The notes: generated by a model from the letters alone, not told the origin. A stretch of 64,000 nt of DNA from CAWJPW01 sp963844845 (GCA_963844845.1 CAWJPW010000008.1:682001-746000); one strand, 5' to 3'; shown: positions 8,423 through 20,062, counted from the stretch's first letter. Made by a program: numbers and translations.

Positions 8423-9775
8423 TCAACGCGTCGTTACCTTGAGCTGGCGCAACTTGCGGTGGAGGTGGCTGCGTTCGAGACCGAGCACGCGGGCGGTGCG
8501 GGAGACGTTGCCGCCGCAGCGATCGAGCGCTGCAACGATGTAGCGGCGCTCGAACTCGGCGCGCGCCTCACGGAGCGGACCGAGGCTGCCGAGGTCCGGC
8601 TTCACCGGCACCGACGACGTGAGGAAGGCGAGGTGCTCGAGCCGGATCTCGGGCTCGTCCACCATGATCATCAACCGCTCGACCACGTTCTTGAGCTCGC
8701 GCACGTTGCCCGGCCAGTGGTGGGCCATCAGACGTTCCAGCGCGGCGGCGCTGAAGCGCCGTGGCGGTACTCCGCGTCGGGCCACCGCCGCGGCCACGAA
8801 CTCGTCCACGAGAGCGGGAATGTCCTCCCGGCGCTCAGCCAGAGTCGGGAGCCGGATGGGGACGACGGCGAGGCGGTAGTAGAGGTCGCTGCGGAAGCTG
8901 CCGCCGGCGATCGCCTCCTCCAAGTCCTTGTTTGTGGCTGCCACCACCCGCACGTCCACCGTCACCTCGCGGCTGCCGCCGAGGCGGGTAAAGCGCTGCT
9001 CCTGCAGTACGCGCAGCACCTTGGACTGGGTGAGCTGGCTCATGTCGCCGATCTCGTCGAGCAGCAATGTGCCGCCGTCGGCCAGCTCAAAGCGACCGCG
9101 TTTGGCCTCCACCGCCCCGGTGAAAGCGCCTTTGAGGTGGCCAAAGAGCTCGCTCTCGATGAGCTCGGAGGGGATGGCGGCACAGTTGACGGCGACGAAT
9201 GGGCCGTCGCGGCGGGGGGAGCGCTCGTGCAGGAGGCGGGCGGCCACCTCCTTGCCGGTGCCGTTGGCGCCGGTGAGCAGGACGCGGCCTTCGCTGGGGG
9301 CGGCGGTGAGAATCTGGCGGCGCAGCTCGCGTATCGCGGCGGACTGGCCGGTGAGCCGCGGCTCACCGGCGTCGACGACGGCGGCCGCGATCCGTCGCTC
9401 CAGCTGCTCTCGGTGCAGGGCATTGGCGATGCTCACCATCACCCTGTCGTACGCCAGGGGCTTCTCCAGGAAGTCGACGGCGCCCTCGTGCAGGGCTTCC
9501 ACCGCCTGGCTGGCGCTGGCGTGCCCGGAGATGACCACGACAGGCACCGGCGGACCGTCCCGACGGAGCCGGCGCAGGACCTCGAGGCCGCCGATGCCGG
9601 GCAGCCAGAGGTCCAGGAGCACGAGGTCGTAGAGCTCCTCGGCGAGCGCGGCGAGCGCCGCCTCGCCAGTGGCCACGGCGTGAGCGTTGTGACCCTCGTC
9701 GGCAAGGATCTGTGCGAGCAGCTCTCGGATCCCGGGCTCATCATCCACCACCAGGATGCTGGCGCGGCGGGTCAC
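8423..9775 (-). CDS. NtrC/NtrX-family sigma-54-dependent response regulator
   Basis: 450-aa transcription activator. Receiver domain residues 5-120 with acidic pair DDE at 11-13, phospho-acceptor D55 and the conserved K of EKPLAYD. AAA+ domain about 140-370 with Walker A GANGTGKE (169-176) and the sigma-54 contact loop GAFTGA (216-221). C-terminal Fis-type helix-turn-helix about 405-448 (VLGLERSHLHRKL). All signatures for ATP-driven sigma-54 activation are present. The GTG start overlaps the stop of the adjacent histidine kinase (GTGA), so the two form a cognate pair. Its targets are not visible; lpxC lies just upstream of the operon. Confidence 0.93.
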   Translation of the reverse strand: MTRRASILVVDDEPGIRELLAQILADEGHNAHAVATGEAALAALAEELYDLVLLDLWLPGIGGLEVLRRLRRDGPPVPVVVISGHASASQAVEALHEGAVDFLEKPLAYDRVMVSIANALHREQLERRIAAAVVDAGEPRLTGQSAAIRELRRQILTAAPSEGRVLLTGANGTGKEVAARLLHERSPRRDGPFVAVNCAAIPSELIESELFGHLKGAFTGAVEAKRGRFELADGGTLLLDEIGDMSQLTQSKVLRVLQEQRFTRLGGSREVTVDVRVVAATNKDLEEAIAGGSFRSDLYYRLAVVPIRLPTLAERREDIPALVDEFVAAAVARRGVPPRRFSAAALERLMAHHWPGNVRELKNVVERLMIMVDEPEIRLEHLAFLTSSVPVKPDLGSLGPLREARAEFERRYIVAALDRCGGNVSRTARVLGLERSHLHRKLRQLKVTTR

Positions 9776-11868
9776 GCCGACCCTCCGGCCACGGCGCCCC
9801 GGAGGACCATGCGCACCCGAGTGCCCCCCTCCGGGAGGCTGGCGAGCTCCAGCATCCCGTTGTGGTCGCTCACCACCCGGTGGACGAGAGCCAGACCCAT
9901 GCCGGAGCCGCGGCCCTTGGTGGAGAAGAACGGCTGGATGAGCACCTCGGGATCGTCGACGGGGAGACCGACGCCGGTGTCGGTGACCTCGAGCACCAGG
10001 TCCTGTCCCTGGGCGAGGCCGTGGACGGTCACCGTGCCGTGCTCGGGGATCGCCTCGACGGCGTTGTCGAGGAGGTTGACCAGCGCCTGGCGCAGGAGCA
10101 CCGCGTCGACCGCGGCGGTGAGCTCGTCCGGGGCCACCACCAGCAGCACCTCGACCCCCTCCCGCAACCCTTCATACAACGAGATGACCTCGCGCAGTAG
10201 GCGCCCCACGGCGGTGGGCCGCGGAGTCACCTGAGGCATCTTGGCGTACTGGTGGAAGGCATCCACGAGCTCCTTGAGACCGGCTACGTGGGCGACGATG
10301 GCGGCGCAGCCCGAGGTGATGACCTCCGCGAGCTCACCCTCGACGCTGCGGGCGTGGCGCTGAATCCGCTCCGCCGCCAAGCGGATGGGGGTGAGAGGGT
10401 TCTTGATCTCGTGGGCGATGCGGCGCGCCACCTCGCTCCAGGCTGCTTGTCGCTGTGCTCTGAGCAGCTGGGTGAGGTCGTCCAGGGCGACCACCAGACC
10501 ACCGCCCGGGAGGGGCTCGCTGGTGACCTCGAGGTGCCGCACCGCGCCGCCCAGATCGAGCTCGAGCTGGCCGTGCGCGGCCCGCGTCGAGGGCCTGGCG
10601 AGGCGAGCGCTAAGAGGTTCGAGACCTGGCCGGTCAAGGGTGGCCAGCGGGTGCCACTCGCCGGACCATGAGGGTTCCCCCAGGAGACGGGCAGCGGCAC
10701 GGTTGGGACGGAACGAGGCGTGGGCCGGATCGATGGTGAGGACGCCGGTGGGAACAGTGGCGAGCAGGGTCGCCATCTCCTGATTGGAGGCGAGGATCTC
10801 GGCCTCGGTGGCGCGTACGCGCCGGACCATCGCGTTGAACGAGTTCACCAGTACCGCCATCTCGTCCGACGCCGGGATGGCGACCTCCTCCAGCTGGTTG
10901 CCTTCGGCCACCCGCTGGGTTGCCGCCGCCACCGCCAGGAGGGGTTCGGTGAAGCGGCGCGAGAGGTAGAGCCCCATCCACACGGTGGCGAAGAGCAGGA
11001 GGAGCGTGATGGCGAGAAACACGAGCACGGTAGTGGAGGTGACGGTGCCGCGCTCGAGCTTCATCTCCTGGAAGGTCGCATAGGCTGCCGAGGCACGCTC
11101 GAGGTGGACCAGCACCTCCCGGGGGAGCATGTCGCCCACCACGACGGCTCGGCCGTCGGCGAGGGGTACCCAGGCACGGATCAGCAGGCCGCCGCGCCAG
11201 CGGTCGGCGCGATGGCCCGGCAGGCCGAGGTCGTTCCAGGACAGCGGGGGGAGCGAGCGCGGGATACGGCGGGGGTCGGTGACCGCCTGGACCAGACGAG
11301 GCCCGTCATAGAGGGCCACCAAGTCGACGCCGAGCAGGGCGTGCAGGTGGGTGAGCGGCTCGTCGCTGTGGGGTCGCGCGAGCTCGGTGGCGGCCGCCTC
11401 GGCCTGGCGCGCCAGGCGCTCCTCCACCATCTCGCGCAGCTGCTCAGTGACGCTGGTGCCGCCGCGCAGCACCTCCTCCACCGGTGAGGAGAACCAGCGG
11501 TCCACCGAGCGCTGCAGGAAGTTGGTGGCGATCAGGAAGATGAAGATTACCGGGACGAAGGTGAGCCCGACATAGGTGAGGACCAGCTTGGTGCGGAAGC
11601 GCGAGCCGAGGACCCCCGAACGGCGCTCCACCGCCAGCCGCACCACGTTGCGCGCGAGGATGAAGAGCAGCACCAGGATGAGCGAGATATCCAGATACCA
11701 GAGGACGAAGAGGAGGAGGCGGTTGGTCAGCTCCCGAGGCGAAGCCACCTGGGTGCGCTGGGCCAGGTAGACGGCGAGAAGGGAGAGCAGCAGGAGGGCG
11801 AGGAAGGCGAAGATAAGGAAGCGGTTCTGGCGGCGGTAGCGGTGCCAGGCACGAACCCACTCGCTCAC
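9772..11868 (-). CDS. NtrY-type membrane sensor histidine kinase
   Basis: 698-aa sensor kinase. N-terminal hydrophobic segments at about residues 14-36 and 50-72, a third at 95-120, a periplasmic stretch, then a fourth near 265-290, followed by HAMP, a PAS-like region and the kinase core. The H-box is RRIAHEIKNPLTPI, the N-box DNAVEAIPEHG, and the G-box GSGMGLALVHRVV, so autophosphorylation machinery is complete. The frame stays open far upstream, across lpxC on the same strand, but GTG 11868 is chosen because it overlaps the DUF4390 stop (GTGA) and follows GGAGGG. Pairs with the NtrX-like regulator. The periplasmic signal is unknown. Confidence 0.92.
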   Translation of the reverse strand: MSEWVRAWHRYRRQNRFLIFAFLALLLLSLLAVYLAQRTQVASPRELTNRLLLFVLWYLDISLILVLLFILARNVVRLAVERRSGVLGSRFRTKLVLTYVGLTFVPVIFIFLIATNFLQRSVDRWFSSPVEEVLRGGTSVTEQLREMVEERLARQAEAAATELARPHSDEPLTHLHALLGVDLVALYDGPRLVQAVTDPRRIPRSLPPLSWNDLGLPGHRADRWRGGLLIRAWVPLADGRAVVVGDMLPREVLVHLERASAAYATFQEMKLERGTVTSTTVLVFLAITLLLLFATVWMGLYLSRRFTEPLLAVAAATQRVAEGNQLEEVAIPASDEMAVLVNSFNAMVRRVRATEAEILASNQEMATLLATVPTGVLTIDPAHASFRPNRAAARLLGEPSWSGEWHPLATLDRPGLEPLSARLARPSTRAAHGQLELDLGGAVRHLEVTSEPLPGGGLVVALDDLTQLLRAQRQAAWSEVARRIAHEIKNPLTPIRLAAERIQRHARSVEGELAEVITSGCAAIVAHVAGLKELVDAFHQYAKMPQVTPRPTAVGRLLREVISLYEGLREGVEVLLVVAPDELTAAVDAVLLRQALVNLLDNAVEAIPEHGTVTVHGLAQGQDLVLEVTDTGVGLPVDDPEVLIQPFFSTKGRGSGMGLALVHRVVSDHNGMLELASLPEGGTRVRMVLRGAVAGGSA

Positions 11869-12377
11869 GGTACGCCCTCCACCACCACCTCGGTCCAGTC
11901 GGTTCCGTCCACCGAGGGGAAGATCAGCCAGCTCGTGGAGGTGGAGAACACCGCCCGGATGCGGAGGTAGAGGGCTCGGCGGGAGGGGGGCAGCGCCAGC
12001 CGCACCGGCGGCGGAGTGGTGAGCCAGGCGCGCGCAGCCTGCGGCGAAGAGGTCTCCTGGCGGTCCAGGACCACCTCGTCGAGCAGCAGCTCGCAGCGGT
12101 ACCGTCCGGTGAGGGGGTCGAACGCGGTCGTGCTGATGACTTCGCCGCGCCACACCCGCCGGTCCCACCACAGCCAGCGGTGGCCGCGGACGCGCAGGGG
12201 ATACGTGACCCGCACCTCGGCCCCGGACGGGAGCGCCTCCTCGAGGGCGGTGGGGAGCGGACGAAGAAGGCGCACGCTCACCTCGACGGTCCCACCCGCG
12301 CGCTTCGCCTCGACGGTGAGGGGCGGGGAGGGCGCGACCAGGAAGAGAACAAGCAGCAACGCGGCGGCGCCACGCAT
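11865..12377 (-). CDS. DUF4390 domain exported protein
   Basis: 170-aa protein with an N-terminal signal-like hydrophobic segment (residues 3-23), then beta-rich sequence with WWDRRVWRGEV and YRCELLLDEVV, matching DUF4390. In other bacteria this family commonly sits immediately before an NtrY-like kinase and NtrX-like regulator, exactly as here, which supports the call and suggests a periplasmic role in sensing. Its function is not established. The stop overlaps the kinase start. ATG start at 12377. Confidence 0.82.
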   Translation of the reverse strand: MRGAAALLLVLFLVAPSPPLTVEAKRAGGTVEVSVRLLRPLPTALEEALPSGAEVRVTYPLRVRGHRWLWWDRRVWRGEVISTTAFDPLTGRYRCELLLDEVVLDRQETSSPQAARAWLTTPPPVRLALPPSRRALYLRIRAVFSTSTSWLIFPSVDGTDWTEVVVEGVP

Positions 12378-12416
12378 GGTGTGGCGAGATTACCACACCG
12401 CAGGTCGAGACAAAGG

Positions 12417-12440
12417 GGGGGCACCGCGTGGGGTGCCCCC
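12417..12440 (-). terminator. Hairpin terminator after lpxC
   Basis: A 9-bp perfect stem (GGGGGCACC with GGTGCCCCC) and 6-base loop lie between the lpxC stop and the DUF4390 start. On the minus strand it is followed by CCTTT, a weak U-tract. It likely separates lpxC transcription from the DUF4390-ntrY-ntrX operon. Confidence 0.5.
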
Positions 12441-12493
12441 GGGAGGGTCCGCTCTGGCGGACGCGTGGAAACGGGTTGCCCGGACCTGGTCGG

Positions 12494-13399
12494 CTACCCC
12501 GCCAGGGCCACCAGCTGCTCCGATGCCGGCGGTGAAGGCCGCAGAGCAGCAGACGCGGGCTCGCTCTCCAGCTCCCAGCTTTCAGGAGCGGAGAGGACGG
12601 CGCGTACCAGGGCGACATGGAGAGTGTGCCCGGCGCGGCGAGCGGTGACCCGCCCGCGGAGGGGGTAGCCGAGCAGGGCGAGGTCGCCCACCAGGTCAAG
12701 CACCTTGTGACGAACGCACTCGTCGGGGAAACGGAGGCGCCCGGAGAGCACCCGCTCTTTGTCCATCACCAGGCAGTTGTCGAGCGTGGCACCGCGTGCC
12801 AGACCCTGGCGCCGAAGGGCACCGACGTCGCCGAGGAAGCCGAAGGTTCGGGCGGGGGCGAGGGCGCAGCGGAACACCGCCGGGGTGATGGCGCCGCACC
12901 AGCGCTGGCTGCCGACGGACGCCTCGGGGAAGAAGATGGAGTAGTCCACCGTCAGGTGGTCCCCCGGCTCCACCTTGATGAAGCGGTCGCCGTCCGTCAC
13001 CTCCACAGCGCGGGTCATGCGCAGGGTGGGGAGGGAACGGTGCTGCTCAACCGTGCCCGCTGCGGAGAGGAGCTCCACGAAGGGTAGGGCGGACCCGTCC
13101 AGAATCGGAATCTCGGGGCCGTCCACTACCACCCGGGCGTTGTCGATGCCGAGGGCCACGAGAGCCGCGAGGAGGTGCTCGACAGTGGCGACCTGTTGTG
13201 GTCCCCGACCCAGGCGGGTGGCCCAGGCCACCTCCCATGCGTGGTCGGCATGTGCCGGCACCGCCGGCCGGCCACGCCGGGCGAAGCGGATGCCGTGGTC
13301 GACGGCGGCCGGCTCGACCACCAGCTGGGCAGGCTCCCCGCTGTGGAGCCCGCTGCCTGCGGTGGTGACGCAGTGAGCGAGAGTCTGCTGACGACGCAT
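12494..13399 (-). CDS. lpxC: UDP-3-O-acyl-N-acetylglucosamine deacetylase
   Basis: Zinc deacetylase for the committed step of lipid A synthesis. 301 aa. Zinc ligands and catalytic groups are visible: E and H in TVEHLLAAL, H and D in VRHKVLDLVGD, and a late His in AGHTLHVAL. LDGSALPFVELL and FGFLGDVGALRRQGLARGA are standard LpxC blocks. An in-frame extension to 13651 has no family character; ATG 13399 (MRRQQTLAH) aligns with the family N-terminus and has GAGGGGG upstream. It establishes an LPS-type outer membrane together with lptD. Divergent from the HD-GYP gene across about 200 bases. Confidence 0.96.
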   Translation of the reverse strand: MRRQQTLAHCVTTAGSGLHSGEPAQLVVEPAAVDHGIRFARRGRPAVPAHADHAWEVAWATRLGRGPQQVATVEHLLAALVALGIDNARVVVDGPEIPILDGSALPFVELLSAAGTVEQHRSLPTLRMTRAVEVTDGDRFIKVEPGDHLTVDYSIFFPEASVGSQRWCGAITPAVFRCALAPARTFGFLGDVGALRRQGLARGATLDNCLVMDKERVLSGRLRFPDECVRHKVLDLVGDLALLGYPLRGRVTARRAGHTLHVALVRAVLSAPESWELESEPASAALRPSPPASEQLVALAG

Positions 13400-13601
13400 G
13401 TCCAACCCCCTCGGCGACTTTTTAGCAACAACGATGCCAGCCCCGGCCGGCCGGGTCGAGGGCGGCGCGGCTTGCGACTGTGGTGCGCCTGACACACCTG
13501 AGGTAACCACGCAACAGCAGAGCGGGATGGCCCCACCCAAGGTGATAGAGTAGGCGGGTGAAGAGGTCGAATCCGGCACCGGAAGGAGCGACGGAGGCGT
13601 C

Positions 13602-15113
13602 GTGGCAGTAGGCCTTGTGGGGTGGGGCGCGGCCATGGAACGTGCCTTCAAGGAGGTGCTCTACCGCTTCCTCGAGGAGATCCACTGCACCAAGGCTGCG
13701 CTATACCTGCTTTCCGGTGATGGGCGCTACGTCCTGGCTACGCAGTACGGCTTCGGCCGACGCGACCTGTTGGCCGCCGAGTACCCACCGATCCACACCA
13801 TCGTGCAGAAGGCGCGGGAGCTGCGCTCGAGCCCCAGGGCCTTCAATGACCCGGCGCAGCTTCCTGAGCTGGCCTCCTACCTGGAGGGGGCGGGAACCGC
13901 GCGACTCCTCCTGGTGCCGCTGCACGGCGACTCCCGGGTGTTGGGCTTCATCGACGCCCGCGACAAGGGGCGCAAGCTCGAGTTCGACGCCCACGACGTC
14001 GAGCTCGCAGGCGGTATCGCGCGCGCGTTCCTCAAGCTCGTACAGCAGTATGGTCTCTACACCGGGTTCGAAGAGATCATCGAACCCGCCCGCCTACAGC
14101 CGGTGCCCGATGATGCCGCGGACACGCAACCGCCTGAGCTGCAGCTGGACGCGGCGGCACTGGCGAGTCTCGCCCGCATGGCACGAGCCGCGGTGGCATA
14201 CCCCGACGTCGGGGCATGCATCCTGACGGTCGTCGAGCGCAGTAGCGCGGTGGCGACGATGTTCTCCCGCACACCACCCGGAAGCGACGAGCGGGTGGCC
14301 GTCGCGAGCCACCAGCGCGAGACCCTGCGGCAGGCCGGCGTGGCGACTCCGGAGGCGGCGGCCTGGGAGATCCACGTCCAGATCACCGGGGCCGCCGAGG
14401 CCGGAGCTGACGCCCTCGTGGTGTGCAGCGCCGTGCTCCTTGCCGCTTCGGGCTGGGCCGTGGTCGCATCGGCGGTGGGAGCCATGGGCTCGAGCTCGGT
14501 CCTCGACGTGCTCGCCGGTTTGCGCGCCGCGACCCGCGACCTGTCGCGCTTGAGCTCGCTCAACGTCGCGCGCCGGCTCCTCGCCCGCAAGCTCCTGCAG
14601 CCCGGTGAACGAAGCTTTCCCGAGTTGGAGGCGCACTCGCTGGCAGTCTCCCGCCTGGCCTGGTCAGTAGGCGGAGCCCTCGCCCTCGGCGAGGACGACC
14701 TGGAGGAGCTGGCCCTGGCCGGGCTGCTGCATGACGTGGGCATGCGCGAGCTGGACTATTCCAACCTCTACCGCCATCGCGGCCCGGGTCCGGAGGAACG
14801 CCGGCTGTATCAGCGCCACGTGCTGGTGGGCGAGCAGATCCTCGCCGACGCGGGTCTGTCGAACCTTGCTCACGTGGTGAGGCACCACCACGAGCGCTGG
14901 GACGGCAGCGGCTACCCGGATCGCCTGAGCGGCAACGCCATCCCCGTGGCCAGCCGCATCGTCCACCTCGCCGAGGTCTACGACACCCTCACCGCTCAGC
15001 ACAGCTACCGCGCCGCGCTGCCGCAGCCCCGCGCCCTTGCCATGATTCGGGCCGCCGGTGGGCATCAGTTCGACCCCGCCTTCGTGGAGCTGCTGGAAAG
15101 GGTGGTGGAATGA
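13602..15113 (+). CDS. GAF-like and HD-GYP domain protein (putative c-di-GMP phosphodiesterase)
   Basis: 503-aa cytoplasmic protein. Residues about 12-150 look like a GAF sensor domain (ALYLLSGDGRYVLATQYGFG, LLVPLHGDSRVLGFIDARD). The HD-GYP domain is C-terminal (about 330-500), with LLHDVGM carrying the HD pair and the signature HHERWDGSGYP. HD-GYP proteins hydrolyse cyclic di-GMP; metal ligands appear present, so activity is plausible. GTG 13602 is chosen because GGAGG lies 4 bases upstream; ATG 13635 is an alternative. The stop overlaps smpB (ATGA). A second HD-GYP protein occurs at 38659. Confidence 0.87.
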   Translation: MAVGLVGWGAAMERAFKEVLYRFLEEIHCTKAALYLLSGDGRYVLATQYGFGRRDLLAAEYPPIHTIVQKARELRSSPRAFNDPAQLPELASYLEGAGTARLLLVPLHGDSRVLGFIDARDKGRKLEFDAHDVELAGGIARAFLKLVQQYGLYTGFEEIIEPARLQPVPDDAADTQPPELQLDAAALASLARMARAAVAYPDVGACILTVVERSSAVATMFSRTPPGSDERVAVASHQRETLRQAGVATPEAAAWEIHVQITGAAEAGADALVVCSAVLLAASGWAVVASAVGAMGSSSVLDVLAGLRAATRDLSRLSSLNVARRLLARKLLQPGERSFPELEAHSLAVSRLAWSVGGALALGEDDLEELALAGLLHDVGMRELDYSNLYRHRGPGPEERRLYQRHVLVGEQILADAGLSNLAHVVRHHHERWDGSGYPDRLSGNAIPVASRIVHLAEVYDTLTAQHSYRAALPQPRALAMIRAAGGHQFDPAFVELLERVVE

Positions 15114-15574
15114 GCCCCAAGGAGCAGCGCAAGGTCCTGGCCGCCAATCGCCAGGCCGGCTTCGCCTTCGAGTTCCTCGAGCACGAGACCGCCGGGATCG
15201 AGCTGGTGGGCAGCGAGGTCAAGTCGGCGCGTGACGGGCGAGTGAACCTCAAGGAGGCGCACGTCGCGTTCGAGGGGGGGCAGGCTTTCCTGGTGGGGTG
15301 CCACATCAGCCCCTACGAGAACGCCGGGTATGCCGGCCACGATCCCACCCGTCGTCGCCGCCTCCTCCTGCACAAGAACCAGATCGAGCGGCTCGCCAGC
15401 AAGGTCCAGCAGAAGGGTCTGACGGTTATTCCTCTGGCCATGGTGTTGGAGGGGAACTGGATCAAGCTGGAGATAGCTCTGGCTCGCGGCAAGAAGCTGC
15501 ACGACAAGCGCGAGACCCTGCGCCGCCGCACCCTCGAGCGCGAGGCCGAGCAGGCCATCAAGGAGCGTCGCTGA
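15110..15574 (+). CDS. smpB: SsrA-binding protein SmpB
   Basis: tmRNA cofactor for trans-translation. 154 aa with the family blocks FLEHETAGIELVGSEVKSAR, VGCHISPYENAGYAG and RRRRLLLHKNQI; the basic C-terminal tail (KKLHDKRETLRRR) that enters the ribosomal decoding channel is intact. Starts by ATGA overlap with the HD-GYP stop. The ssrA RNA itself was not recognised in the window. Confidence 0.96.
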   Translation: MSPKEQRKVLAANRQAGFAFEFLEHETAGIELVGSEVKSARDGRVNLKEAHVAFEGGQAFLVGCHISPYENAGYAGHDPTRRRRLLLHKNQIERLASKVQQKGLTVIPLAMVLEGNWIKLEIALARGKKLHDKRETLRRRTLEREAEQAIKERR

Positions 15575-15625
15575 CGAAGCGAAATGGCGCGCACGGGTTC
15601 GCTGTTTGGAAACCGTCGGGAGAGT

Positions 15626-18466
<2,841 letters not shown>

Positions 18467-18641
18467 GCGTGCCCAGGGCTCGTCCCGCCGAGATCCAGAT
18501 TCTGAGCGACCAGGTCGAGCGCTGTCCCTGCCGCCGGGACACGCCGGCCGCTTCGCGGCCCTCCAGGCACCCGTCGACCGCAGGCTGGACGCAAGCGTCC
18601 GCCGGCGATCGCCGTGCACCTGGCCGCGCCTGTCGGCGCGG

Positions 18642-18937
18642 CGGCGTGCCCTCACGGGATCACCACCGCCCCGCAGCACAGGTCGTCCGGCGGGCGTGCC
18701 GTCCTTGACGTCTTCCCTCGAGCACGCTCTCCCTTGCCGCGCGTGGGCGGCAAACGTCAAGGGGGGCTCCCACGGCCCTTGGCGTTCGGAGAAGTGGCCC
18801 CACACGACCAGGTAGGCGACTCGGCGCAGGCGCGAAGGGGGCTATGTTGCCGCTGGGCGGCTTCTGCCGTTGCCCCCTTCGCGAACGCGCAGACGGGCGG
18901 CGGCCCGGCCACCGCCCGGGCGCCGGTGCCCGCAGCA
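18642..18937 (+). repeat. Dispersed structured repeat, copy A
   Basis: About 296 bp alignable along its whole length with 54114-54410. It contains two perfect inverted repeats: CCTTGACGT at 18703-18711 with ACGTCAAGG at 18754-18762, and GCGAAGGGGGC at 18832-18842 with GCCCCCTTCGC at 18872-18882, followed by an imperfect GC hairpin at about 18896-18918. Both copies have the same arm sequences in the same order and orientation. No coding capacity is evident. A mobile, RNA-encoding or recombination element is possible. Confidence 0.8.
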
Positions 18938-18974
18938 TCCCCTGCCACCAACCCCATGCCCCCGTCGAAGCCAC

Positions 18975-19145
18975 CCCACCACCCCCCGGAGCACAGGTCC
19001 TCCGCACGACGGGCCGTCCCAACCCTATTCCTGAAGCGTCTCCTCGTTTGCAGCGCGATCGCGGAAACAGTGCTCTCGGGGGCACTGACGGCCCTTGCCA
19101 TTCGGAGCAGTGGCCCCCTACAACCAGCAGGCAGGCGAGTCGGCG
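18975..19145 (+). repeat. Decayed partial copy of the structured repeat (copy C)
   Basis: Starts CACCACCCCCCGGAGCACAGG and keeps order with copy A through ACGGCCCTTG, TTCGGAGCAGTGGCCCC and GGCGAGTCGGCG, but the CCTTGACGT arms are destroyed and the second and third hairpins are missing. It lies about 40 bases downstream of copy A, so the locus looks like an old tandem duplication. Confidence 0.6.
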
Positions 19146-19170
19146 AACCCGCGTGCGGCCGCGTGCTCGA

Positions 19171-19929
19171 CTACGCCAGGATCGAGTAGCCCCCGTCCAC
19201 CACCAGGGTCTGGCCGTGGATCATGCTGGCGAAGTCGGTACACAGGAAGACCACCACGTTGGCCACGTCCTGGGGGTCGAGGAGACGGCCGGCGGGGGTG
19301 CGCCGGCGCGAGCCCTCGAGGAGCTCCTCGCGGTTGGGGAAGTGCTTGAGGGCGTCGGTGTCCACGGTGCCCGCGGACACGGCGTTGACCCGGATGCCCT
19401 CGGGGGCGTACTCGGCGGCGAGGTGGCGGACCATGGACTCCAGCGCGGCCTTGGAAGCGCCTACGGCGGTGTAGTTGGGGATGGCCCGGATGGCGCCCAG
19501 CGACGACACCGCCACCAGGGCCTTGCCGCCGTCGGACGGCAGCCTCTCGAAGTTCTGGATGAGCGGGAGAAGGGCTGCGGCGTTGATGTGCATCGCCCAA
19601 TCGAAGTGGTGGAGGGTGAGCTGACTGGCCGGTTTGAGAACACCCGAAGCGGCGTTGGACACCACGTACTCCAGGCCGCCCCACTCGTCTCCGATACGCT
19701 GGAACATGCGATCCACCTGCTCGGGATCGGCGACGTTGCCCTTGAGCACCAGGGCGCGGGCACCGCGCTTCTCGATCTCGTGGGCGGTCTCCTCGGCGCG
19801 ACTGCGTTGGCGCAGATAGTTGATCGCCACATCGACCTTGAAGTCGGCCAACGACAGGGCGATGGTCTGGCCGATGCCGCGCGACGAACCGGTCACGAGC
19901 GCGCGCTTTCCGCGGAGTTTGAGATCCAT
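19171..19929 (-). CDS. fabL: Enoyl-[acyl-carrier-protein] reductase III (FabL type)
   Basis: NADPH-dependent enoyl-ACP reductase of the SDR fold, last step of fatty-acid elongation. 252 aa from ATG 19929, which has GGGAGGT 6 bases upstream. Cofactor motif GSSRGIGQ near residues 13-20; active-site Tyr-x6-Lys in YTAVGASK. The segments NAASGVLKP, TDALKHFPNREELLE and TPAGRL closely follow Bacillus subtilis FabL from memory, and separate it from generic SDR dehydrogenases and from FabI. Monocistronic, divergent from the HU gene. Confidence 0.85.
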   Translation of the reverse strand: MDLKLRGKRALVTGSSRGIGQTIALSLADFKVDVAINYLRQRSRAEETAHEIEKRGARALVLKGNVADPEQVDRMFQRIGDEWGGLEYVVSNAASGVLKPASQLTLHHFDWAMHINAAALLPLIQNFERLPSDGGKALVAVSSLGAIRAIPNYTAVGASKAALESMVRHLAAEYAPEGIRVNAVSAGTVDTDALKHFPNREELLEGSRRRTPAGRLLDPQDVANVVVFLCTDFASMIHGQTLVVDGGYSILA

Positions 19930-19999
19930 GAGCACCTCCCGGGAGGGGAAGGGTAGCGTGGGGTGCGGGAAGAAACAAGCCCACATGGGCCTTTCTCCC

Positions 20000-20029
20000 T
20001 TGACAGGGCTCGCTTGGCACCCCAATAAT
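20000..20029 (+). promoter_or_regulatory. Sigma-70-type promoter of the HU gene
   Basis: TTGACA at 20000-20005 (perfect -35) and AATAAT at 20024-20029 (5 of 6 to the -10) with an 18-bp spacer, 34 bases before the ATG at 20063. One of the best-defined promoters in the window. Confidence 0.75.
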
Positions 20030-20062
20030 GCCTAGCAGGATCACCAACAAGGGAGGCTCTTG

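Larger units (their letters stand above)
18467..19170. other. Gene-free interval after uvrA, filled by repeat copies
   Basis: 704 bases between uvrA and fabL (convergent). No protein can be supported: all open frames are shadows. The interval holds a full structured repeat (18642-18937), a decayed partial copy in tandem (18975-19145), and upstream a short hairpin-rich leader around 18531-18600 with CGCCGGCCGCTTCGCGGCC resembling the trmFO-xerC gap. Confidence 0.7.

Noticed and set aside
11869..12699. N-terminal extension of the sensor kinase frame to 975 aa
   Set aside because: The added part overlaps DUF4390 and lpxC on the same strand in another frame, is low-complexity, and the GTG at 11868 has a ribosome-binding site and GTGA coupling.
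18467..19170. Possible ssrA (tmRNA) gene near smpB/uvrA
   Set aside because: No tRNA-Ala-like ends or tag reading frame with a terminal Ala-Ala were found; the structure is explained by the repeat copies.
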